64,000 bases of DNA. It comes from Pseudomonas sp. GTDB lineage: Bacteria; Pseudomonadota; Gammaproteobacteria; Pseudomonadales; Pseudomonadaceae. The DNA lies in assembly GCF_030690725.1 (NCBI RefSeq), contig NZ_JAUYGD010000089.1, forward strand, positions 124,001 through 188,000. The letters are read 5' to 3'. This document shows positions 25,754 to 33,442 of the stretch, piece after piece (position 1 is the stretch's first letter; every line of letters begins with the position of its first letter). The notes under the pieces are model-generated. The model saw nothing but the letters and a program-made list of their open reading frames with translations. It did no database searches and was not told the DNA's origin. The position numbers and the translations under genes were made by a program.

Positions 25754-25769
25754 AGCAGAACCCGTGCCA
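25754..25769 (-). promoter_or_regulatory. Sigma-54 promoter of crcZ
   Basis: On the minus strand TGGCAC-GGGTT-CTGCT matches TGGCAC-N5-TTGCW at all but one position, with the invariant GG and GC 12 bases apart. The predicted start falls at the CACAACAAC 5' end typical of CrcZ. Confidence 0.85.
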
Positions 25770-25828
25770 GTTTTTGCAATCCCTTTAAAAACAAGGGTTT
25801 GAGCTGTGATGAGGGTGCTGGGGTGGCA

Positions 25829-25868
25829 TAAAAAAGCCGGGTTCTCGTTACCATAAGACCCGGCTTTT
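25829..25868 (-). terminator. Terminator after cbrB
   Basis: AGCCGGGT / ACCCGGCT stem with six T residues on the minus strand. It lies between cbrB and the crcZ promoter, separating the two transcripts. Confidence 0.9.
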
Positions 25869-25893
25869 GTTACTAAGTGTTGAATGGGTAACA
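25868..25893. promoter_or_regulatory. CbrB upstream activating site of crcZ
   Basis: Exact palindrome TGTTAC-N14-GTAACA, identical to the CbrB recognition pattern reported for P. aeruginosa crcZ (as I recall the literature). It is about 125-150 bases upstream of the crcZ start, a normal distance for a sigma-54 activator. Confidence 0.85.
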
Positions 25894-25940
25894 GACTGTG
25901 GAACCTTGTGTGTGCGTGTCTGTCACCTTGGCGCAGGCCT

Positions 25941-27368
25941 CTAGCCTGCGGTTGCCCCCGAAGATTTGCGCCGTGGAATGCCCAGGCGCTGGCGGCGCTC
26001 CCACAAACATTTGCGACTGATGCCGAGTTTGCGTGCCAGTTCGGTCTCGGTCATATGGTCCTGGTGTTCCAGCACGAAGTGCTGGAAGTAGTCTTCCAGT
26101 GACAGGTCTTCGGTTGGTTCGCTCGGCTCATGGCCCAGGCCGCCGCTTTGCGCGGGCAGGCCGGTGAAGTCGTCTTCCAGGTCGTCCAGTTCGATATCGA
26201 TGCCCAGCAGCTCGGCGGAAATGCTGCTGCCTTCGCAGAGAATCACCGCGCGCTCGATGGCGTTCTCCAGCTCGCGCACGTTACCCGGCCAGGGGTAATG
26301 ACGAATGGCCTGTTCGGCATCGGCAGCAAAACTCAGGTCGAGACGGCCCTGGCGGGTGCTCTGGCGAATCAGGAAGGCGCGGGCGATTTCGATCACATCC
26401 GCACCGCGTTCACGCAGCGGCGGCAGTTTCAGGGCGATTACGTGCAGGCGGTAATACAGGTCTTCACGGAACTGGCCGATCTTCGACAGGGTTTTCAGGT
26501 CGCGGTGGGTCGCGGCGATCAGGCGCACATCGACCTTCTGCGATTGCACCGAGCCAACCCGGCGAATCTCGCCTTCCTGCAGCACACGCAGCAGACGCGC
26601 TTGAGCTTCCAGGGGCAGTTCACCTATTTCGTCGAGGAACAGGGTGCCACCGTCGGCGGCTTCCACCAGGCCCGCACGCCCGGCGCTGGCGCCAGTAAAG
26701 GCGCCTTTCTCATGGCCGAACAGTTCGGATTCGATCAGCGATTCCGGGATGGCGGCGCAGTTCACCGAAATCAGCGGCGCCTTGGCGCGGCGCGAGAGGT
26801 TGTGCAGGGCGCGGGCGACCAGTTCTTTACCGGTGCCGGACTCGCCTTGAATCAGCACGTTGGAGTCAGTGGGCGCGACCTTGCGGATCTTGCTGTACAT
26901 CTCCTGCATGGCTGGGCAGGAGCCGATGATGCCGATTTCGCCGTTGCTGTTGTCCACCACCTTGTCGGCGCTGGCTTTCGCCGTGCCGGTGGTCGGCGCC
27001 GGGGTACTCTTGGCCTGCTGGTGATCGCGCAGGATGCGCGCCACGGCCTGGAGCATTTCGTCGTGGTCGAAGGGTTTGGCGATGTAATCGACCGCGCCCA
27101 TCTTCATCGAGTCGACCGCCGAGCGCAGGCTGGCGTAGCTGGTCATGATCAGCACCGGGGTGCCCTGGCCGAGCTTGATCAGCTCGGTGCCGGGTGCGCC
27201 TGGCAGGCGCAGGTCGCTGACGATCAGGTCGAAGCTGGGGATGCTGAAGCGCTCTTGCGCTTCCTGCACCGAGCCGGCTTCGCTGACTTCGTATTGGTTA
27301 CGTTCCAGCAGGCGACGCAAGGCAGAGCGGATAATGGTTTCGTCTTCGACGATCAAAATATGAGGCAT
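25941..27368 (-). CDS. cbrB: Sigma-54-dependent response regulator CbrB
   Basis: 475 residues from ATG 27368 (MPHILIVEDET). Receiver domain 1-120 with phospho-acceptor D52 (LIVSDLRLPG) and K102-type lysine (YIAKPFDHDE). AAA+ domain with Walker A GESGTGKE (about 170), the sigma-54 contact GAFTGA (about 225), Walker B GGTLFLDEIGE, and a C-terminal Fis-type helix-turn-helix (TETELARKLGISRKCLWERR). It activates crcZ and catabolic genes with sigma-54 after phosphorylation by CbrA. Its own binding site lies just downstream of its stop codon. Confidence 0.96.
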   Translation of the reverse strand: MPHILIVEDETIIRSALRRLLERNQYEVSEAGSVQEAQERFSIPSFDLIVSDLRLPGAPGTELIKLGQGTPVLIMTSYASLRSAVDSMKMGAVDYIAKPFDHDEMLQAVARILRDHQQAKSTPAPTTGTAKASADKVVDNSNGEIGIIGSCPAMQEMYSKIRKVAPTDSNVLIQGESGTGKELVARALHNLSRRAKAPLISVNCAAIPESLIESELFGHEKGAFTGASAGRAGLVEAADGGTLFLDEIGELPLEAQARLLRVLQEGEIRRVGSVQSQKVDVRLIAATHRDLKTLSKIGQFREDLYYRLHVIALKLPPLRERGADVIEIARAFLIRQSTRQGRLDLSFAADAEQAIRHYPWPGNVRELENAIERAVILCEGSSISAELLGIDIELDDLEDDFTGLPAQSGGLGHEPSEPTEDLSLEDYFQHFVLEHQDHMTETELARKLGISRKCLWERRQRLGIPRRKSSGATAG

Positions 27369-27444
27369 CAATTCGGTCTCTCGACGGTCTCGGGGCATGC
27401 CGCTGGACTAAGGGGCCTGGCAGGCATGCTCGCTGGTAGCTGGT

Positions 27445-30399
27445 TTAAGTCGCTATGGACGTCGCCTCGACATGCCTCGGCAGGCTGACCCTAATGCGGG
27501 TGCCGCGTTGAAGCTCGGGGTCGGCCGGGCTGTCGATTGTTATCTGTCCATAATGCTCTTCCACGATCGAATAGACCAGTGCAAGGCCCAGTCCCGTACC
27601 TTTGCCCGGGTCCTTGGTGGTGAAGAAGGGTTCGAACAAACGGTCGATGATTGCCTTGGGAATACCGCTGCCTTCGTCTTCTACGATCAGGTCGACGGTG
27701 TGCTCGAAACGTTCGCTCTTGACCCGGATCGCGCTACCCGGCGGTGACGCATCGCGGGCGTTCGACAGCAGGTTGATCAGCACCTGGGCCAGGCGCTGCG
27801 GATCACCGACCACCCAGTGGTCGGAATCGCAGAGGTTGAAGAACTGCACCTCGACGCTGCGTCGGTTGAGGGCCAGCAGGGCGATGGCGTCCTGCGCGAC
27901 CTGGGCCAGGCAGACTGGTTCTTCGCTGTTCTGATGGCTGCCGGAATGGGCAAAGCTCATCAGCGACTGGACGATGCGCGACACGCGCTTGGTCTGTTCG
28001 ATGATCTGTTCGCTGATCTCGGTCAGCTCGCTGTCGCCTTCACGCTCTTCGCGCAGGTTCTGCGCCAGGCAGGCGATGCCGGTGATCGGGTTGCCGATCT
28101 CATGCGCCACGCCGGCGGCCAGGCGACCGATGGAGGCCAGTCGTTCGGAATGCACCAGCTTGTCTTCGAGCATCTGCGTTTCCGTGAGGTCTTCAACCAG
28201 TAACACCAAGCCACTGTTACCGGGCGCCAGGGGCTCGTCGATGGCCGCCTTGTGCAGGTTGAGCCAGCGAGTCTGGCCGTCGAGGGCCAGGCGCTGTTTG
28301 TGCAAGTGCTCGTCGGGCAGTTCGATAAAGTTCTGCAGCAGGCCGCGCCAGGGTTCGCCGAGAGTGTTCAGGCGCGAGCCGACCACGCGCTGGGCGGGGA
28401 TTTCGGTGAGTTCTTCCATGGCCTTGTTCCACATCAGGATCTCCTGATCCTTGGCCAGCGAGCAGACGCCCATGGGCAGCTCCTGCAGGGTCTGGCGGTG
28501 GTAGCGGCGCAGGGTGTCGAGTTCGGCGGCCAGGCCCGTGAGGCGCGAGTGGTAGTCCTCCAGGCGGTTCTCGATAAAGTGGATGTCCTCGGTGACATAG
28601 GTTTCGCTGCCGGCTTTATAAGGCAGGAAGGTTTCGACGATGTCCTGGGCGACGCTGGGGCCCATCAGGCCGGAGAGGTTGGCCTCGATGCGGTCACGCA
28701 GGCGGCGCAGGGCATAGGGCCGACCTTCATCGAACGGCAGATGCAGGTCGCGCAGGGCTTGCTCGACTTCATGCTGGGCAGTCTTGGCGCCCAGGGGTTT
28801 GGCCAGTTGCGCGGCAAACTCCTGCGGCGAGGCGGCCAGCAGTTCACGGCGCTGCGGGCGGCGCACGTTATCCACGGCGCAGGCTTCGGCGGCGCTTTTC
28901 TCTTCCGGGCTGGCTTCGGTGAACAGCGACACCAGGGTGAACACCAGTACGTTGGCCGCCAGCGAACCGATGGCCGCCAGGTGCCAGCTGCTGTCATCCA
29001 GCACATAAATGACGTTGAACCAGGGCAGGTAAAGCCCCTGCAGGTTGCCGAGCATCGGCAACAGCATGCTCACCACCCAAACGCCGATACCCGCCAGCAG
29101 CCCGGCGATAAAGCCTTTGCGGTTGGCGGTCGGCCAGTACAGCACCGAAAGCACGCCGGGAAGGAACTGCAGGGTGGCGACGAAGGCGACAATGCCCAAG
29201 TTGGCCAGGTCCTGTTCCGCGCCGAGCAATAGATAGAAGCCGTAGCCGGCCATGATGATCAGCAGGATCAGCGCGCGGCGGGTCCACTTCAGCCAGCGGT
29301 AGATATTGCCTTCCGACGGCGGCTGGTACAGCGGCAACACCACATGGTTGAGCACCATGCCCGACAGCGCCAGGGTGGTGACGATGATCAAGCCGCTGGA
29401 GGCCGACAGGCCGCCGACGTAGGCGATCAACGCCAGGGTTTGGCTATTGACCGCGATCCCCACGCCGAGGGTGAAATATTCCGGGTTGGTGGTCGCGCCG
29501 AGCTTGAGCCCGGCCCAGAGAATCAGCGGCACTGCCAGGCTCATCAGCAGCAGAAATAGCGGCAGACCCCAGCTGGCGCTGACCATGGCGCGCGGGTTGA
29601 GGTTCTCGGTAAAGGTCATGTGGTACATGTGCGGCATAACGATGGCCGAGGCGAAAAACACCAGCAGCAGGGTGCGCCATGGGCCTTCCTGCAGCGGTGT
29701 GTGCAGGCTGGTCAGCGAAGACTGGTTCTGCACCAGCCAGGATTGCAGGTCCTGCGGGCCATCGAATACGCCGTACAGGGCGTACAGGCCAATCACGCTG
29801 ATCGCCACCAGCTTGACCACCGACTCGAAGGCGATGGCGAACACCAGGCCTTCATGTTTTTCGCGGGTGGCGATATGCCGCGCGCCGAACAGGATGGTGA
29901 ACAGAATAATCAGCCCGCAATAGGCCAGTGCCACGCGCTCCTGCACCGGCTCGCGGGTGAGGATGCCAATGGAGTCCGCGACCGCCTGAATCTGCAGGGC
30001 CAGCAGCGGCAGCACACCGATCAGCATAAACACCGTGGTCAGCGCGCCGGCCCAGGTGCTGCGAAAGCGGAAGGCGAACAGGTCGGCCAGGGATGACAGC
30101 TGGTAGGTGCGGGTGATACGCAGGATCGGGTAGAGCAGCACCGGCGCCAGCAGAAACGCCCCGGACACCCCTAGGTAACTGGCGAGGAAACCGTAACCGT
30201 ATTGATAGGCCAACCCCACTGTGCCGTAGAAGGCCCAGGCGCTGGCGTAGACGCCGAGCGACAGGGTGTAGGTCAGTGGATGGCGGATCACCCAGCGTGG
30301 AATCAGGCCGTGTTCACTGATCCAGGCCACGCCGAACAGAATAAGAAGGTAGGCAGCGCTGATCAAAATCAGCTGGCTCAGGCTAAAGCTCGTCAGCAT
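27445..30399 (-). CDS. cbrA: Sensor histidine kinase CbrA with transporter-like domain
   Basis: 984 residues from ATG 30399; a GTG sits one codon upstream. The first about 500 residues form a sodium/solute symporter (SLC5-like) domain of about 13 membrane segments. A linker, a PAS-like segment (ELPMGVCSLAKDQEILMWNKAM), HisKA with HEIGNPITGIACL (phosphorylated His), and the ATPase domain (NLLSNARDA, DEGSGIP, TTKDPGKGTGLGL) follow. It controls carbon/nitrogen balance; histidine-linked transport has been reported for the family. The gap to cbrB is 76 bases. Confidence 0.96.
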   Translation of the reverse strand: MLTSFSLSQLILISAAYLLILFGVAWISEHGLIPRWVIRHPLTYTLSLGVYASAWAFYGTVGLAYQYGYGFLASYLGVSGAFLLAPVLLYPILRITRTYQLSSLADLFAFRFRSTWAGALTTVFMLIGVLPLLALQIQAVADSIGILTREPVQERVALAYCGLIILFTILFGARHIATREKHEGLVFAIAFESVVKLVAISVIGLYALYGVFDGPQDLQSWLVQNQSSLTSLHTPLQEGPWRTLLLVFFASAIVMPHMYHMTFTENLNPRAMVSASWGLPLFLLLMSLAVPLILWAGLKLGATTNPEYFTLGVGIAVNSQTLALIAYVGGLSASSGLIIVTTLALSGMVLNHVVLPLYQPPSEGNIYRWLKWTRRALILLIIMAGYGFYLLLGAEQDLANLGIVAFVATLQFLPGVLSVLYWPTANRKGFIAGLLAGIGVWVVSMLLPMLGNLQGLYLPWFNVIYVLDDSSWHLAAIGSLAANVLVFTLVSLFTEASPEEKSAAEACAVDNVRRPQRRELLAASPQEFAAQLAKPLGAKTAQHEVEQALRDLHLPFDEGRPYALRRLRDRIEANLSGLMGPSVAQDIVETFLPYKAGSETYVTEDIHFIENRLEDYHSRLTGLAAELDTLRRYHRQTLQELPMGVCSLAKDQEILMWNKAMEELTEIPAQRVVGSRLNTLGEPWRGLLQNFIELPDEHLHKQRLALDGQTRWLNLHKAAIDEPLAPGNSGLVLLVEDLTETQMLEDKLVHSERLASIGRLAAGVAHEIGNPITGIACLAQNLREEREGDSELTEISEQIIEQTKRVSRIVQSLMSFAHSGSHQNSEEPVCLAQVAQDAIALLALNRRSVEVQFFNLCDSDHWVVGDPQRLAQVLINLLSNARDASPPGSAIRVKSERFEHTVDLIVEDEGSGIPKAIIDRLFEPFFTTKDPGKGTGLGLALVYSIVEEHYGQITIDSPADPELQRGTRIRVSLPRHVEATSIAT

Positions 30400-30459
30400 C
30401 ACGTTGGCTCTGCAGCGAATAAAGGTAAGGAACGGTCACGTACGTCGCGCCGCAGCGGG

Positions 30460-30636
30460 TCAGAGCTCATCGGCATCACGCTGACTCTGCAGAATAAAGG
30501 TCACGACTATCAGGATCAGCCACAGCAGGTAGGGGCGGTACCAGGCCCCATTGGGGTCGATCCACCAGTCCATGATGGCCGGTGAGAACAGGTAGATCCC
30601 CACCACCAGGATCAGCACCAATCGATAGATATACAT
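30460..30636 (-). CDS. cbrX: Small membrane protein CbrX upstream of cbrA
   Basis: 58 residues, too short for many gene finders: starts MYIYRLVLILVVGIYLFSPA, continues WWIDPNGAWYRPYLLWLILIVVTFILQ and ends SQRDADEL. There are two predicted membrane segments (about 5-22 and 36-50). An AAGAGATG ribosome-binding region precedes the ATG. It lies 60 bases before cbrA on the same strand. A small gene in this position is described as cbrX in P. putida and reported to be coexpressed with cbrA (from memory). The molecular role is unclear; it may assist CbrA expression or membrane assembly. Confidence 0.82.
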   Translation of the reverse strand: MYIYRLVLILVVGIYLFSPAIMDWWIDPNGAWYRPYLLWLILIVVTFILQSQRDADEL

Positions 30637-30742
30637 GCCGCATCTCTTCGCTTAATTGCCGGCGATGGTAACGGATGCATCGCGCTCTGCGTAGGCTGGC
30701 TGTTGGTCGGGAGGGTTGCGCTGTGCTGGCGCGGGGCTTGGC

Positions 30743-30786
30743 TTTTTCTTATTAATTGGTACTATCGTTCCACTTAATAAGAAAAA
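30743..30786. promoter_or_regulatory. 44-bp near-perfect palindrome upstream of the beta-helix/cytochrome operon
   Basis: Positions 30743-30786 are symmetrical about 30764/30765 with 19 of 22 base pairs matching; mismatched pairs are 63/66, 60/69 and 56/73. The outer arms are TTTTTCTTATTAA / TTAATAAGAAAAA and the core reads TGGTAC-TATC-GTTCCA. It ends 14 bases before the start codon of the downstream lipoprotein gene. It could be an operator for a dimeric repressor or a 5' hairpin in the mRNA. Confidence 0.7.
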
Positions 30787-30800
30787 CGCTGGAGATTGCC

Positions 30801-32039
30801 ATGCGCCTTGCCCCGCTTTCCGTGCTTGCCCTGTCCGTGTTGCTGGCTGCCTGCAGCGAAGAACCGGCCCCGGTGGCCGATCTGGATTTCCAGAAAGACC
30901 TGCAAACCCAGCTGATCAAGGCCAAGCCCGGCAGCGTGATCGAGATTCCTGCAGGCACCTATCAGCTCGACCGCAGCCTGAGCCTGAAAGTCAGCGGCGT
31001 GACCATCAAGGGCGCGGGTATGGACAAGACCATCTTGAGCTTCAAGGGGCAGAAGTCCGGCGCCGAAGGCCTGCTGGTGGATGCCTCGGATTTCACCATC
31101 GAAGACATCGCTTTCGAGGACACCTTGGGTGATTCGCTGAAAGTGGTGGGCGGCAAGAACATCATCATCCGCCGTGTGCGCACCGAGTGGACCAATGGGC
31201 CGGCCACCGAGAACGGCGCTTATGGCATCTACCCGGTGCAGACCGAGAACACCCTGATCGACGGCGCGGTGGCCATTGGCGCCTCTGATGCCGGTATCTA
31301 TGTCGGCCAGTCGCGCAACGTGGTGGTGCGTAACAGCCGCGCCGAGCGCAACGTCGCCGGCATCGAGATCGAAAACACCATCGACGCCGACGTATACGAC
31401 AACGTCGCCACTGGCAACACCGGCGGCATTCTGGTGTTCAACATGCCCAACCTGCCGCAGGCCGGCCGGGTGACGCGAGTGTTCCGCAACAAGATCGAAG
31501 GCAACAACCACAAGAACTTTGGCCACAAAGGCACACCGGTGGCCAGCGTGCCGGCCGGCTCGGGGGTGGTGATCAACTCCAATGACGATGTTGAGGTGTT
31601 CGACAACGATATCGGCGACCACAAGACCGCCAACGTGATCATCAGCAGCTACTTCAGCACCGGTTACACCGACCTCTCCACCGCCGAGAACTTCGACCCC
31701 TATCCAGAAGGCATCCATATCCACGGCAACCGTTTTGGCCCGGGTGGCGAAAGCCCGGATCACCTGGAGCTGAAAGCCCTGAAGGTCAGCCAGTTCGGCT
31801 TGAATGGCCGCCTGCCGGATATTCTCTGGGACGGTTACGTCAACCTCGACATCCTGGTTGACGGCAAGCTGCCGGCTGATCGGGCGATCTGCATCAATAA
31901 CGGCGAGGCGGGGATGATCAACGTCGACGGGCCGAACAACTTCAAGAACATCAGCACCGAAATGGCCGACTACCGTTGCAGCCTGCCAGCGCTGCCGGCG
32001 GTCAAACTGGCTTCGGCTGACGCCGACCAGGGGGCCTGA
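30801..32039 (+). CDS. Parallel beta-helix lipoprotein
   Basis: 412 residues from ATG 30801 with CTGGAG upstream. A lipoprotein signal ends at C18 (LSVLLAACSEE). The remainder has parallel beta-helix (pectate-lyase-like/NosD-like) repeats: IPAGTYQLDRSLSLKVSGVTI, ENTLIDGAVAIGASDAGIYVGQSRNVVVRNSRAERN, AGIEIENTIDADVYDN, GSGVVINSNDDVEVFDND. It overlaps the next gene by 1 base (TGATG), a diheme cytochrome lipoprotein, so the two products probably work together on the outer or inner membrane face. No catalytic residues can be assigned, so substrate binding or scaffolding are both possible. Confidence 0.85.
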   Translation: MRLAPLSVLALSVLLAACSEEPAPVADLDFQKDLQTQLIKAKPGSVIEIPAGTYQLDRSLSLKVSGVTIKGAGMDKTILSFKGQKSGAEGLLVDASDFTIEDIAFEDTLGDSLKVVGGKNIIIRRVRTEWTNGPATENGAYGIYPVQTENTLIDGAVAIGASDAGIYVGQSRNVVVRNSRAERNVAGIEIENTIDADVYDNVATGNTGGILVFNMPNLPQAGRVTRVFRNKIEGNNHKNFGHKGTPVASVPAGSGVVINSNDDVEVFDNDIGDHKTANVIISSYFSTGYTDLSTAENFDPYPEGIHIHGNRFGPGGESPDHLELKALKVSQFGLNGRLPDILWDGYVNLDILVDGKLPADRAICINNGEAGMINVDGPNNFKNISTEMADYRCSLPALPAVKLASADADQGA

Positions 32040-33151
32040 TGCGTCGTCTGTTACTGGGGGTGCTGTTGCTCCTCGCTGGCTGCGAGCAGCAGCCGGCCCC
32101 GCTGTACCTGCCGCAAGGTGAGAACTACCCGGAAAAACTCAGCGAGTGGGGCATGTTGCAGCGTGCCGATGGCTTTATCGCGCCGATTGCCGAGGCGCTG
32201 CCCTATGACCTGAATACCCCGTTATTCACTGACTATGCGCACAAGCTGCGCAGCGTGTGGATGCCGGCAGGCACGCCGGCGACCTACGGTGAGGCGCACT
32301 TCGACTACCCGGTCGGCACGGTTCTGAGTAAGACCTTCTACTACCCCAAGGACGCCCAGGGCCGCCTGTTGCTTAATGAGCAGGATGACCGCGACACGCA
32401 GCGCGGCCTGGAGCTGGCGCGGGTACAGTTGATCGAGACGCGCATCCTGCTGAAGCAGCAAGACGGCTGGGTCGCATTGCCCTATGTGTGGGATGAACAG
32501 CAACAGGAGGCGCACCTGGAGTGGGCTGGCGACAGCCGCCAGTTGAGCTTGCTGAATGCAGAGGGCAAGACTCAGGCGGTGGCCTATCAGGTGCCGGACG
32601 CCAACCAGTGCGCCGGTTGCCATGAGGAAACGGCAGGGCAGGGCGTCAACCCGCTGGGGCCCAAGGCGCGGCACTTGAACAAGGATTTTGCCTACGCCGA
32701 TGGCAGCTATAACCAGTTGCAGCACTGGCAGCAGCAGGGCCGTCTGCAGGGCGTGCCGGCCGAGTTGCAGGGCGTGCCGCAGAACGCCTTATGGCCGACG
32801 CCGCGCGCTGGCGAAAGCCTGGAGCAGCAGGCGCGCAGTTATCTGGATGCCAACTGCAGCCACTGCCACAACCCCAAGGGGCCGGGGCGTACCTCGGGGC
32901 TGTTGCTCGACCCGGCCACCGCAATTGGCATCAGCTATGGCCTGTGCAAACAGCCGGTGGCTGCGGGTAAAGGCTCGGGTGATCGGCTGGTGGATATTCA
33001 CCCTGGCCAGCCAGATAAATCGGTGCTGCTGTTCCGTGTGGAAAGTGTCGACCCGAGCATCATGATGCCGGAGCTGGGCCGTTCCACTGTGCATGTCGAA
33101 GGGGTTGAGGTGCTGCAGCGCTGGATCGCCAGTCTGCAAGGGGATTGCTGA
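32039..33151 (+). CDS. SO2930-type diheme c-type cytochrome lipoprotein
   Basis: 370 residues. A lipobox LLLLAGC gives C15 as the lipidated residue. Two haem c motifs are visible, CAGCH (about 191) and CSHCH (about 272), plus methionines near the end (SIMMPELGRS) that could be an axial ligand. The N-terminal half (FIAPIAEALPYDLNTPLFTDYAHKLRSVWMP) is the conserved domain of the family. Start codon ATG overlaps the upstream stop. The redox partner and pathway are unknown. Confidence 0.88.
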   Translation: MRRLLLGVLLLLAGCEQQPAPLYLPQGENYPEKLSEWGMLQRADGFIAPIAEALPYDLNTPLFTDYAHKLRSVWMPAGTPATYGEAHFDYPVGTVLSKTFYYPKDAQGRLLLNEQDDRDTQRGLELARVQLIETRILLKQQDGWVALPYVWDEQQQEAHLEWAGDSRQLSLLNAEGKTQAVAYQVPDANQCAGCHEETAGQGVNPLGPKARHLNKDFAYADGSYNQLQHWQQQGRLQGVPAELQGVPQNALWPTPRAGESLEQQARSYLDANCSHCHNPKGPGRTSGLLLDPATAIGISYGLCKQPVAAGKGSGDRLVDIHPGQPDKSVLLFRVESVDPSIMMPELGRSTVHVEGVEVLQRWIASLQGDC

Positions 33152-33185
33152 ATCACCTTTGGCTATATGACTTGGCATAGGGGTT

Positions 33186-33251
33186 GTGGGAGGGGCCGGG
33201 CGGCGATCCGCTTTAGCCGCGACAGCAGCTCGCCGCTAAAGCTCCTCCCAC
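33186..33251. repeat. REP/REPIN-type element, family A copy 1
   Basis: Inverted pair beginning GTGGGAGG and ending CCTCCCAC, with internal CTTTAGCCGCGA and TCGCCGCTAAAG segments. It shares the GTGGGAGGGGCC and GCTTTAGCCGCGA blocks with the element at 42374-42457. The rest of the 33152-33442 gap shows no gene. Confidence 0.8.
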
Positions 33252-33442
33252 GGTTTTGCAGATGCCATGCGATCAAGGCGCGACCTGTTTTCGTGCGCCG
33301 AGGCAGGCATGGGGCATGCCGGGCCCTGTTGTGGTGCGTGCCTGTAGCGGGTGAATGCGCCAGGCCACGCCAGCTCTGGCTTGGGCCACTGGCATAAGTC
33401 TTGCGCTGCCTGGTTATCGCCCAGGCTCGCAGGAGGCCCGCT

